A stretch of 64,000 nucleotides of DNA from Phialocephala subalpina (Eukaryota; Ascomycota; Leotiomycetes; Helotiales; Mollisiaceae). The stretch spans positions 1-64,000 of the forward strand of contig FJOG01000018.1 of the NCBI GenBank assembly GCA_900073065.1. Reading direction: 5' to 3'. The translations under genes were made by a program, and so were the position numbers. Below the pieces are notes generated by a model. That model did not search any database. It was not told where the DNA came from and was given only the letters and a program-made list of their open reading frames with translations. Positions 46,758-57,228 of the stretch are shown piece by piece. The stretch's first letter is position 1. Every line of letters starts with the position of its first letter.

Positions 46758-47648
46758 AGGTGAAGAGGATATGCTTTCGCTAGAGATTGGCTGGGTGGTG
46801 GATCTGTCGGGATGGCTTGTAGCTCTTGCATAGGGTTCCTGGAATTGTACAGCCGATAACAACTAGCCAACCTGTCGTACATGGGATTCCAGGGGAGCTC
46901 AATGAAGTGACGCAATTTGGCTGATCGGAGTGCTCACCATACCATTGTTATTGCGATATGCTCCCGGCGACACTTGGAACGACCTACTGTTCAACGTACA
47001 CTTCAACACTTGTCTGAATTATGGTTAGCGTTGGTCAGTGATCACTCTTGACGAATTGAGTAGCTTCTGAGGCTGCATGTTAGGAAGATAACGACAAATA
47101 ATAAGTACTGGGATCTCCGTAACGCCTCTGCAGACTGCCAAATTGCAATTCACCCTAACTGACTTAAAACTGTGGATTTGTGAACATAATATGCTTTTGT
47201 CGGATCGTTTGGTCTTTTGATTGTTCTCATTCGCCTGGCCTGGGGCTTCGTCTTTGCGCTATCGCCTCGGCTACAAGTATTTGGGTCGCTCTTCGACTTC
47301 GCGATCTTCGTTCTTCGTCAACAGGTATCGCAAACGGAAACTTTTTCATCTCCATCAGGGAAATACACTTCGAATCGTCAACCTCGAGTACCACCAATTC
47401 GAGTATCGCGGCCCTTGGCTAGAATCTTGCGCGTTTCGCTGCATCCGTCTGCGTACACAGGAAGCATCAGCGCAGAGACTCGACACGCATGCCAACTTCA
47501 ACCCGATCACCATTCCGCAGACCCTACAAGAATTACGAAAGCCCTCAGGTCCTATTCGAGAACCTCAAAACCCGCCTTCCGGTTTCCCGACTTCATGTTG
47601 ATCAGCAACCCATATCGAGCAACTCACTCCACCACAATTTCCCCCACG
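46758..47648. other. Intergenic between copies 6 and 7
   Basis: No gene supported. The frame of copy 7 stays open back to 47217 but with no ATG that improves the domain, so I treat 47217-47648 as probable 5' UTR. The left part is the 3' UTR of copy 6 and plain sequence. Confidence 0.4.
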
Positions 47649-48449
47649 ATGTTGACAACCACTGATGCGAATATCCCCTCCTCGAACGCAGAAGCAGATG
47701 TACCTGAGCCTTTCACTACCTTTACACTTTTCCCACTTCTCCCACTAGAGCTTCGGCGCAAGATTTGGCGACACGCACTCCCATTTGTAGATCGGATGAT
47801 TCTTGTGGTCATGGGTGAGAAGATAGTGGGCCGGCGCCCGCGCGGGCGTCGAAACGAAATACCATCCTATTTCTCCTACCTAACCGTCAGAATCGAAACC
47901 GAAACCTCAATATCTACAAGTACCACAGGTCTTAGGATGCTTTCTGTTTGTCATGAGACGCGGACCGAATATCTTCTGGCAGACCCAAAGTCTTTGGAAA
48001 CAAAACCTACAGGCGGTAGAATCCACTACAATCCTGGTTCCACTATCATTTGTATCCAGGATTGGCATAAAATGAACGTTTGGGCGGGCATGAAGCTCTC
48101 AGACGATATCAGACATGGCGCTCCAATCCCGAGCTGGATTGCGGATATCGGTCGTTCGGCCGTGCCCCTCTGCACTCTGGACTCCGCGTCCATGGGAACA
48201 GGATTTGGTAGTTATGGAGATATGCACAACATGTATGTTTTCAAAGGCCTCAAGGAGTGGATCGGTGTTGAAGCTCTCTGGAGGAGAGAACAAGACGAGG
48301 ACGAGATCCGGATTATGCAACTTCAAATGGAAAACAAGAAACGGGAAATAGGGCAGTACAAGGCGGCCAAGAATCTATCGTACATGATCCCGCAGGTTGC
48401 TTTGCTGGACATTAATCCGACGAGAACGAGATACTTCCCCGGTCTATAA
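47649..48449 (+). CDS. 2EXR-domain protein, copy 7, apparently intact
   Basis: 266 residues from the ATG at 47649 (MLTTTDANIPSSNAEADVPE). The domain is FTLFPLLPLELRRKIWRHALPF, then a basic insert (GRRPRGRRNE), LRMLSVCHETRTEYLLADPKSL (second motif ETR) and IHYNPGSTIICIQDW. The distal half has MHNMYVFKGLKEWIGVEALW and a charged helix (EDEIRIMQLQMENKKREIGQYK) ending MIPQVALLDINPTRTRY. It is closest in layout to copies 6 and 8. The IQDWH segment shows that Trp is the ancestral residue at the stop codon of copy 8. Single exon. Function unknown. Confidence 0.75.
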   Translation: MLTTTDANIPSSNAEADVPEPFTTFTLFPLLPLELRRKIWRHALPFVDRMILVVMGEKIVGRRPRGRRNEIPSYFSYLTVRIETETSISTSTTGLRMLSVCHETRTEYLLADPKSLETKPTGGRIHYNPGSTIICIQDWHKMNVWAGMKLSDDIRHGAPIPSWIADIGRSAVPLCTLDSASMGTGFGSYGDMHNMYVFKGLKEWIGVEALWRREQDEDEIRIMQLQMENKKREIGQYKAAKNLSYMIPQVALLDINPTRTRYFPGL

Positions 48450-48925
48450 ACTTCGAACCAATGATGGAGTGGATGGGTATAATGGAGAGAATTGATGTGA
48501 TGGAGATGGAGAAGATGGGCAGGAAGGATGGAGGTGGTCCGGGCGATGGCGTGGACACTCGTTGATCGGCGGTCCACAGTAAACAAGCGTTGGTCTATAT
48601 ATCAGTTCTCTTTGCAATCATTGCTCTTTTTACCAGAAAGTTTTTAATTCCTCCTCTGGCACTGGAGTCGTTCTTTGGTATTGCCCTCACAATCAAAACG
48701 CATTCACCTCTTCCAGCGCGCTCCGTCTCCCAGCTTTGCGGGGATTTTCCAATAAGCTAGGCTGTATTGTGATACTTCGTCCAGTGAAACTACACGATAA
48801 TGCCTAACGAAGTTTCATATGAGACTACCTAGACCGACAAGGTCTGAGTGAGGCTGGGAGAATGTCAGCCAACCCGTTCTACCAGAAGAAGGTGTATCAC
48901 GTGAAGCCGCGTTCTACCGCGCTAG

Positions 48926-49128
48926 TGTTGTGGTCTGAGGCCCCTACGCCACTAGTGGCGTGGAAGGCCCTAGAACCACAGGTTAACGTAAGCTGTGGAA
49001 GGCCCTGGAAGGGCCTTGAAGGGCCCTAAAGCCTATAAATTCAGCGTACTTGTCCACTGTAGAATTAGAATAGTCAGTCTTTATAGCACACTTCAATTTA
49101 TCACGCTAGCCCGAATTTATCCGCAACA
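48926..49128. mobile_element. Solo LTR, 203 bp, with 5-bp target duplication
   Basis: Starts TGTTGTGG and ends CCGCAACA, so it has TG...CA termini with the short inverted repeat TGTTG/CAACA. It is flanked on both sides by GCTAG (48921-48925 and 49129-49133), a perfect 5-bp target-site duplication. A TATAAA lies at 49034-49039, in the position of an LTR promoter. There is no internal retrotransposon sequence, so the element was removed by LTR-LTR recombination. Superfamily (copia or gypsy) cannot be told from the LTR. It sits about 195 bp upstream of 2EXR copy 8. Confidence 0.8.
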
Positions 49129-49323
49129 GCTAGTACCTCCTGAGAGCATAAATCAACCGCAAGGTGCGTCTCAAACACAATCTTTCTTTGGCATCGCAAC
49201 CCGACTTCCAAAATCTCCTCATCACGAAACCAACCTTCTTCCAGAGTCGATCCTCCTTCCAGCCGTCGACGGCCTCGATTCCCAACGCGAACTCACCTCG
49301 AATGTGTAGTTGCGAATTGTAGA

Positions 49324-50267
49324 ATGCCTCCTTCTAAAAAAAAATCAGGCGCATGCCAAGTGTCGCGCAACCATCGCAGCAAAATTCGCTCAACAAGCAG
49401 GCGCAAACAAGACGAAGACAGCCTCAGCAAAGAAATCAAAGCCTCTTACGACCTTCAAGCTATTCCCACGCCTTCCGGATGAACTACGAGTCATGATTGT
49501 AAGCCACAATTGAATCGAGAGCAAATGATTCTCACTTTTCAGACACTTCATTTCTAGAAGAGACAATTACTGACCCAATTCTGCAGTGGAAGCTTTATCT
49601 CCCGCCTGGTCGTCGCCTGATTCCTCTATTCATGGTACAACCGTATCAAGACGACGAAGATTGCCAGCGATTCCAATTCATGTATTGCCCCATCAAAGGC
49701 TACTCCAGTCATCCTTTGCTAACTCCTGTCACCGATGTCAGAATGCTCACCATCTGTCGCGAATCTAGAGCCGAGTACCTTGCCGCCAAACCCAGATTTC
49801 TCACGCACGCGCGCAATAAGTTCTATTACAATCCCGATACCACCATCATCTACATCAAGAATTAGCATGTCTTCCATGGTGCCGTGGGAAAAGCTCTTCT
49901 GCAAGCCATGGAGGATGGCGTTGAGCTTCCGTGGGTTAATGATGTCAAGTTCTTAGCTGCGCCCTCGCATGAATTGGTTGACTGGCACACACATGGATGG
50001 GCAGGAGGAGAATTTACGGGGTTTGGACAAGGTGGAGGCATGAGCAGCATGGTCGTTTTCAAGAGCTTGAAGCAATTGACTGCTGCCCCAGACTTGCCAC
50101 GTCTGAAGCTTGGGGATGGTGAACTGTTGTCCAAACACCAACAAGAGTTGCGAGGTATGAAGGCAGCGCTGAACCAGTACAAGGTTACGAAGAATCCCCT
50201 CTATGATGTTCCAGAGTTCATTTACATGGACTTTACGTTTATTCCGGAGAAGATTGTCACCATCTGA
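49324..50267 (+). pseudogene. 2EXR-domain gene, copy 8, disrupted by a frameshift and a nonsense codon
   Basis: ATG at 49324 opens MPPSKKK, but a run of nine A (49336-49344) puts it out of frame with the rest; one A fewer would connect it. The downstream frame has a Lys/Ala-rich leader, then FKLFPRLPDELRVMI, a GTAAGC...CTGCAG intron (about 49499-49586), WKLYLPPGRR, RMLTICRESRAEYLAAKPRF and KFYYNPDTTIIYIKN. A TAG at 49863-49865 follows where copy 7 has Trp. After it the frame continues intact for about 130 codons (HVFHGAVGKALLQ..., VVFKSLKQLTAAP) to 50267. Both lesions are single-base. A recent pseudogene, or an allele damaged in this strain, or (for the A run) a sequencing error. Confidence 0.75.
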
Positions 50268-50803
50268 TCCTGCGTTTTCATTCCCCCAGCCTAGCTAGGA
50301 CCTTGTCACGGGCTGGGCTGGGCTCAGATATCACATCTAGCAAAGTTTCGTGGCATCAGCAAAGTGACAGTGCTTGCTCGGAGAAAGCAGACTTGGGAAA
50401 TTTTAGGCAGGGTTGAGGGACTGAGAATGTAGATCTGATTCTGCGGAGGATGTCTTGACGAGGCAAATGAGAATCGTTCCTTTGTTAGCAGGCTTCTTAG
50501 CTAATGACACGACCTTACACGCACCAATATCTTGAAAGCACATCTTGATTTGTGATACAATCTTAATTGGAGAGTGTGACTAATGCCCTTCCTTCGTGTT
50601 TGAGGTTCTTAGATACTTTGCGAGCTCCCCCTCGCTCATCTTTCTTCAACTTCACAGTACCCCTCACCCACATCACCAAGTTCCAACTCTATCGGGGTCT
50701 GCACATCGTCTGCTTGATCAGAAACTCCCTATCAGCCTGGATTCTTACCCCTCGCAATTAGTCCATCTCTATCGGCCTTGCTTTCTGCCTCAATGCTCTC
50801 AAA

Positions 50804-51231
50804 TCAACAACTGCGTCTGTCATCTTTGCTATACACTCCAAAAAGTCCATCTTCAGGATCGGTAAAATCCTCCCAGATTGTTAATAGCCAGTGAGCCATG
50901 AACATGATGTTCACTTGCGAACGATACAAAGACCTGGCGCATCTGGTGAGAGCTTTGAGCTCATGCAAGTTCATGAAATCTGCGCGGTTGGAAGGGCGAG
51001 TCGCCATATCAAGAGACGAAACTCGGGTGGTAGGCGAGGGAATAGCTCGAAGGTAGTGATGGGCTTGGACCCTTCCTTCACAGGATCTGTGATGTCCAGA
51101 ATATTGCGCTTCTTGCTGCGTTTGTTGGTAATAGCGGAAGAGACAGCAGGTGCATTGAGGGATCGAGTGACAGATCGGGTAACTTTGCCTTGGATTTGTC
51201 GGCTTGTCGAATGTGCAGCATGCGTTGGCAA
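50804..51231 (-). pseudogene. 2EXR-domain gene, copy 9, remnant
   Basis: Reading leftwards: a Ser/Thr/Lys-rich leader (SSAITNKRSKKRN), then TTFELFPRLPPEFRLLIWRLALP, ending soon after at about 50971. In another frame downstream there is MNLHELKALTRCARSLYRSQV and a final short piece to 50804. HELKAL corresponds to the FKSLKQL segment of copy 8, so most of the middle, including the second EXR motif, is deleted. The leader appears to continue on the far side of the AT-rich element (rightwards to about 52030 on the minus strand, ATLAAKEAKQASQ resembling copy 8's ATIAAKFAQQAG), which suggests the element sits inside this gene. Confidence 0.6.
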
Positions 51232-51268
51232 TGCTGAGATGGCGCCTGATCGAGTAATTCTGCTCCGT

Positions 51269-51967
51269 CCACCAGTGCCTGCAGTAATTCGTGACCCACA
51301 AACTAAAACTAATTAAAACCTTTTATACTATTAATAAAAAACTTAAATCTTTTTATATTAAGATTCATTGTATATATCTAAAAGCTTTATATAAAAACTT
51401 TATAATTACGTAAGCTAAGTTTTATTATAATAAATATATAAAAAATAAATTTTAAGATTTCAAAAAATTATATAAAATATACTATAAATAGAACTATTAA
51501 ATATTTTAATCCAAATGCTTCTAAATACTTCCAAGATTTTATTATTAAAAATAACGGCGTTAGTATTAATTTTATATTAGAACTTGTAATATTTTTTATT
51601 TTTACTAATAAAAAAAATTAAAATTAATAAGCAAGAATAAATAAAATTATAAATATTAATAGAAAATTGATATTACTATTGTTTTTTAATGAATCATTTC
51701 TAGAGTTATTTCGGAGTATTCAAGTTAGAAAACTAAGTAATTCTATTTTTAGTATATTTTATATAATTCTTTAATATTTTGAAAATTATTTTTTATATAT
51801 TTATTTAAATAAGAATTAGTTTATATAAAAGAGATTTTTCTATATAAAAGTCTTTTATTAATATAATATACTCTTATTATTAAGTTTAAAGTATTTTGAT
51901 AAATAGTATAAAAAATTTTAATTAGTTCTAGTTTGTGTGGGTCACGAATTGCTACAGGCACTGGTGG
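51269..51967. mobile_element. AT-rich element with ~50-bp terminal inverted repeats
   Basis: The left end begins CCACCAGTGCCTG at 51269; the reverse complement of the right end (to 51967) begins with the same word. The match continues through AATTCGTGACCCA and ...AACTAATTAAAA with a few transitions and a 2-bp gap. The 600-bp interior is extremely A/T-rich with no coding sequence and looks RIP-degraded. This fits a non-autonomous or decayed DNA transposon. I see no unambiguous target-site duplication, so the exact ends and superfamily are open. It splits 2EXR copy 9. Confidence 0.75.
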
Positions 51968-52650
51968 TCCTTGTTGCAACTGACTTGCTTGTTTGGCTTC
52001 CTTTGCTGCAAGAGTTGCGCGTATATTGGCTTGCGCCTAAGCTTTCTTTGAAGGATTTGGCGGATGTCAATTTGTATACGCAACGAAAAAGTAATATAGC
52101 AACATTGAGTACCTGATGGAGAGTAGTCAAAGACTACCGGAAGAATTGCTGTGTTGTGACTCGAAATATCCTTTTCAATCTCCCCGCCTGTCAAGGACCA
52201 TCGAGGAGGTTAGGCGAGGCTGAGATACTGCATTCAGTAAAGCTTTCTGGTAGCAGCAACTGACTGACCTTGCTCTTGTAAAGCGGATTCGAGAAAGGCT
52301 TTTGTTTGGAGTGTTCGTGGGTAAATAGTAAGAAGGGTGGTCGAAGGTGAGCTCGAGTCGCAAAGCATCATGCCTCTCAAAGTTGACTGATTAGTATTAT
52401 ACAGCATTAAGTAATATAACAGCCCAGATTGGGACAAAGTCCCCGCAAAGCTGGAGCATTGAAGGCGATTGATTGAAAGCCGATACGGGTTGCTCCATAA
52501 CTTCACTTTCACCAACGATCTCCACCAAAATTCACTCATCCGCTCACCTTTCTGAGCCGCAAACCCTTTCTTGCAAAACTTCTCACCTCCTTCAACGATC
52601 AATAAACTCACCAAGAATCAATATTATCGACACATAGTCACGATGTGTCG

Positions 52651-53598
52651 ATGGCCCTCATAACACGGGCAATGGCGAGCGACAATGACCCACGTAACAA
52701 CACGACTTCTGCCTTCGATTTCTTCTGCGACGCAGCCTCAGCACTCGAGCTCGACGACAACAAGGAGAGCCTACCAGTTGTTGCATCAATCTTCCATCAA
52801 TTCCCGAAGCTCCCTTATGAACTTCGAGAACAAGTCTGGAAACTCGCGCTCCCATCCAAGCTCCGCATGCTTCGAGTTCGCGTCAAATTTGTACCCAAAG
52901 ACTCCAAGGATCCTGACAAGCCCTCAAGCACGACCCTCGAGTTTCGTGTCTCGCGCGACTCTCAGGTAAGAATATCCTGCTACTGTTGGGACCTGACTTA
53001 CTCGAAACAAGCATACTGACTCGAAGATTCTGGGGAATAGGAGACGAATCCCATCCGCGTCAACAAGAGCGAGCTTGCCCTCTCCATCACCTGTCGCGAG
53101 TCCCGCGATACATACCTCGACCGTCATCCCAACACTCTTCCAGCCGCAAAAGGGGCCTTTATCCGTTACAACACCAATAATACAATCGTCAGTATTCGAA
53201 ACTACGACTACCTAGCCGGCAACGCGGACAGGGGCTGGTTCTGGGACCTCATTTACAAACAACAGTGTCTCAAGCGAATCAAGATGCTAGCCTTACCATC
53301 GACTTGGATCTCTGAACAGATTGACGATAGATACCCAGTTCTGAGCCAGTTCGTCCAGCTGGAGACCTTGATTGCAGTCACAAATGTCGAAAGCCGTGCT
53401 TCTTTTTATCAGCAGTTTCCGGCTTCGTACGGCTTCGTCCTTCAGAAGGATCAAAAGTCGATCCAGGAGTATGCGGAGAAGAAGTTCAGGTTCAGATATA
53501 GTGTGGCTCCAACGGTCGTTATGATGGACAAGAATGGGTTCTTTGACGAGCGTGCGTATCGTGGCCAGGAGAGCTGGGATTTGGAGGAGGTCTTGTAA
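52651..53598 (+). CDS. 2EXR-domain protein, copy 10, apparently intact
   Basis: Exons 52651-52965 and 53041-53598 close in phase across a 75-bp GTAAGA...GAATAG intron, giving 290 residues (start MALITRAMASDN; a second ATG follows at 52672). The domain is FHQFPKLPYELREQVWKLALPS, then a basic strand region, with the second motif ALSITCRESRDTYL and then IRYNTNNTIVSIRNYDY. The distal part (WFWDLIYKQQCLKRIKMLALP, QLETLIAVTNVES, YAEKKFRFRYSVAPTVVMMD) is the same general fold as the others but diverged. The intron lies between the two motifs, unlike copy 8 where it is right after ELR. Function unknown; the best-preserved spliced copy in the cluster. Confidence 0.8.
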
Positions 53599-53729
53599 CT
53601 GGGAAATCCGTGTCTACTGGACAGGCCAATTGGACAGGCAAGCAAAAGAAGAGACAGTGGAAAGAGTGCATTTGAACCCCTTTTCTTTACGATGCCTGTG
53701 TTCTCCCAATCTCCCATCGTGCTATCCTT

Positions 53730-54181
53730 TCAATCAACTTCGATTGCTTGGGGCTCCAGATAACCCTCATTGAAACTTCCTGCACGTGCTCTGGTGCTCC
53801 TGCCACCACCTGTCCCAACCCCGCTCGTGATTCCATTCCCACTATCCGAACTTGAGACTTGATGCCTCCACACCGGCACTGATGGCAGTGCTGTACCCGC
53901 CAACTCTTGCCTGAATTTCCTCATACTGTCAAACAATTTCTTCTGCTCAGGCAAAATGTGTGCCAATTGTGCCTGCATCTCTCGTCGTTCTTCCACGGTA
54001 AACTTCTTTTTATCGAGTCTGATTTTCGTCGATCGACGCATTCTGGACAGGGAATGGTGACATCGAATGGGGTAGCGTGTTGGGCTCCCTCACAAGGTCG
54101 GTCGGCGAGAACAGGAACGCATCGATGTTGACATCGAAATTTGTGGCCACAGCTATAAAGAAGCCTCCACTCCGTGCACAT
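53730..54181 (-). CDS. Small Cys/His-rich protein, frame broken at a T5 run
   Basis: ATG at 54181 gives MCTEWRLLYSCGHKFRCQHRC and IPCPECVDRRK: regularly spaced Cys/His pairs that could bind zinc, as seen in a family of short fungal proteins of unknown role. At about 54010 the frame runs into nonsense, while another frame continues with KKKFTVEERREMQAQ, LPEQKKLFDSMRKFRQEL and a Ser/Gly-rich tail to 53730. The switch point is a run of five T on the plus strand (54007-54011); one more base would join the two. Either a sequencing/assembly slip or a recent frameshift. It is convergent with 2EXR copy 10 (about 130 bp between stops). Confidence 0.55.
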
Positions 54182-54803
54182 GGTGAACAATGTCTCAACA
54201 ATGAAGGGCGGAGCGCGCGGGGTGAATGTTCGAGAATCCTCAATGCATTGAGGTGCGTGTTGCTGGTTTGCGAGAATAGTACTAGGGTTGAATGCTCTAC
54301 TGATAGTGATGGTGTGGGGGGTATGTTGTACGTTGTGTGCTTTGTGCTTTGTGGTTATTCGAATACCAGGCCAGGATGGAGTGTTCTGGTCTGTGCTAGC
54401 AATGTGTTGATGGCGATGTTCGTTTGTGGAATTTGTGAAATGAAAGTGCCAGATGAAGACTCAGTGTTCTGCGGTCGTGGTGGTTGCTCCTTCCATTGTT
54501 AATACCTTTGGTGGCAGAAGTGGAAAGAACTCTAAGGGTAGGAGCGCCCCGAGGCTTGCTTTCGAAGTTGTCACAACGAATTATCCAATCCTCCAATTTA
54601 ATTTTGTTTTTTGGACATTCGTGGGCGGCTTTGAAGCCAAGAGGGTAGAATTATACCCTTCACCTTTAACCTCTCTGCATCAGAAAATGGCATATAAGGA
54701 GGCATCACCACCTCTACTTGTGATCATTAGTCAGTGATCTTTCCCGAAAGGTACATATCCAGAGCCAAGATCACAAAACTCACATTCAACCTACCTACCG
54801 ATC

Positions 54804-55118
54804 ATGAATACTTCGTCAATCATTTTGGGCGATATTTTCTGGCTGGCGCCACCCCTTCGTGGTCTCGGAAGGTACATAATCCGCATCGGCGACAATGGTA
54901 TCAACGTACCCAAACTCAGAATATACCTCACCCAAAAGCACGGATCGAACTTCAGAATTGGACGTAGAACCTTTGCAAGCAACACACAGTTCGGCACGGT
55001 CGGGATTTGGCTCTCGCGGCTGCCATTGAAGTCGGAGTTCCACCAATTTCTGTATGACCTACCGAATATCGATGAGTGGGCAGAAAAGCGGGGTACGAGA
55101 AGAGCCAGGACAATCTGA
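54804..55118 (+). CDS. Short hypothetical ORF
   Basis: ATG-started frame of 104 residues (MNTSSIILGDIFWLAPP...RGTRRARTI). No domain is recognised and there is an equally open frame on the opposite strand, so it may be chance. Listed only because it starts properly and is the longest clean frame here. Confidence 0.2.
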   Translation: MNTSSIILGDIFWLAPPLRGLGRYIIRIGDNGINVPKLRIYLTQKHGSNFRIGRRTFASNTQFGTVGIWLSRLPLKSEFHQFLYDLPNIDEWAEKRGTRRARTI

Positions 55119-56600
55119 TGTTTGGGGGTTGGTGGATTGGTTGAGTGAGCAATGACGGCTTGGTTTCGTGAAGGGCGTGACTATGACGGGACGTTCACAT
55201 AATTGGGATCGAGATTTGTTGAACTTAGTGTATATTATAACTAGAACAGCGACGGAGGGTGCTACTGATCGATTTATGAATGGCTGATGAGGAGGTTTCA
55301 GAATGTTCTGGTGATTGTGGGACTTTTTGGAATCTTGGGTTTGAGTCAGAGCAGTCGCAATTGCCAAAGATATCAGAAATGAAAGAATCCACCCCTTGAG
55401 TACAAGCCATTAGTGGATGTTCTTTCGTCGTTTGAATGGTTTTGTTCCATTTCGGCCCCCCGATCGCTCCGAATTTCTAGAAAAGAAACGATCCATGTGC
55501 ATGACATGCTATCCAACAAATCAACTGAGCAATACCAAGCACTTTTTAACTATTCTAAACAACGTTGACCCAACCTAAATCAAGTCGGCCACTTGCAAAG
55601 CACAACAGGAAGGACAGGCACTAGAATACCATATCTCGTCAGGAATTAAACAAACCTTGGAGATTCTGGCTTATATTCAAAGCCCAGCATGGCTCGTGGT
55701 TACGACTACGCATACCACGTCAATTCTTGCACGCCCGGTTACATACAGCCTTGATCCCCGAGTTAAAATCACGATTGGGTGCACAAAACTTCTGCATCGA
55801 AGAGGGCTTGAACTAGATCACCATATTCACTACATTTGAGTTGACATGAGCACAAGCTAATGAATTGTTTACCGGGGCTGTACAGCCTGGATTGGACGGA
55901 CAGCTAACAGTGGGAAGCGGAGGTTGGTGAGAGGATGCGGATCTGACTGGAGAGGAAGATCAGCTGAAACATGATTGTTTGAATAAAATCGATGAGTATA
56001 GGATAATTTGCAAGCGCATATGTGATTGTCTGCCATGCAATCCATTGTCGATGACCCTTGAATAGCCCATGCGGATAACACCTTGAGGCACATCCGTTAC
56101 GTGAGCTCTAGCTTTCAGGCGGTTCCGTTTGGAAGATCTGTGTCGATAGTGTCTGTCCAATTCGAGATTGAGGCGACGAGCACTTAAACGGCGACTATAT
56201 TTGGCTTCATCGAATAGCAATGCATGAAAGTGATGATTGAGCACTTTGAACTTTCCGTCTTGAGTAGGGGTTTTTCATTTTGACTGTGATTTCAGATCAA
56301 GAAGGGAATGACTCACCAATTGTGAGACAATTAGAAAGCCCCATTCATCTTGTGAATGGCTCTGTTTCGTGGAGACTGTTAGGGTTTCTATAAAAGGGAG
56401 TCGTCGCTGTGACTGAAAGATCTCGGATAAAGCAACTCAGCAAAAGTCAAAAAATTCCTCGGGTTCTTCAGCAAAGTTAGCCCAAAGCAGATCAACCTCC
56501 ACCATCCATTACAAGAAGGACAGGACAGAACCGGATACACAGCATCTCGCCACAAGCCGCGGAACATATTCAACAGGATCTCATTCAAGAATCAAAACCA
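55119..56600. other. Intergenic, no gene seen
   Basis: About 1.5 kb with only short frames on both strands and no motif, splice pattern or repeat that I can support. Confidence 0.4.
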
Positions 56601-57033
56601 GTATGAATCCCCATTGGCAACATCAAATAGTTCACCGCGAAGAGAAATCTATCGACGAACCCTACCTGCGTAGGAAGTTGGTGGAGCGGTTTGGCGAGGA
56701 TAGATTCTATCTGCGATGTCGAAAGGAAATGTATCCCCAAGGGACGTAGCCACCATTGGCGTTCCAGCTTGGCTGGCTGCAAATGAGCGCGAGATTTTGA
56801 CCCCAGAAGAGATCGAGAATTCCTTCCAAGATTCACGAGCGCACGAGGGTACCGCTCAAACTGGCTTGGACGCACAGCCAACAGGAGAAATGGAGGTGGT
56901 GAGAGAGCATGGCTGGGATAGTGTAGAAAAGTTAGCTTTGTTCAGAAACAAATTATGCAATCGATGTATCAGAGGACAGTTGGCTGCAGAAAGTGATTAC
57001 TTGCCGTTATTGCATCCGTTATTAAATTATTGA
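56601..57033 (+). CDS. Two overlapping short ORFs, uncertain
   Basis: An ATG at 56601 opens 48 codons (MNPHWQHQIVHREEKS..., YLRRKLVERFGEDRFYLRCR) and a second ATG at 56716 in another frame opens 105 codons (MSKGNVSPRDVATIG..., WDSVEKLALFRNKLCNRC). Both have soluble, charged composition. A single intron that would fuse them was not found (the best AG leaves only 37 bp). Possibly one real small gene with an error, or none. Confidence 0.25.
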
Positions 57034-57228
57034 GTTGAGATCCTTGAGTATGCTCCACACATCCTACCTTGATAACATTTCAATCTCCCAGCCTTGCCTG
57101 AAATTTCTCGGCCCAGATTCTGTCAGCAAGGACGAGTGTTTGGCTTATACTGGCGGGCTTTACTGCGCGCATTATCAGAGCCTAAAGCAGCCTTCTCGAT
57201 TATCCTCGACAGGCTGGCATATTGAAAC

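Noticed and set aside
49863..49865. Possible programmed stop read-through in 2EXR copy 8
   Set aside because: TAG followed by CAT lacks the known UGA-CUA fungal read-through context, and the upstream A-run shift independently breaks the gene.
56601..57033. Single spliced gene joining two ORFs
   Set aside because: The only GT-AG pair that could join them leaves a 37-bp intron and a stop soon after.
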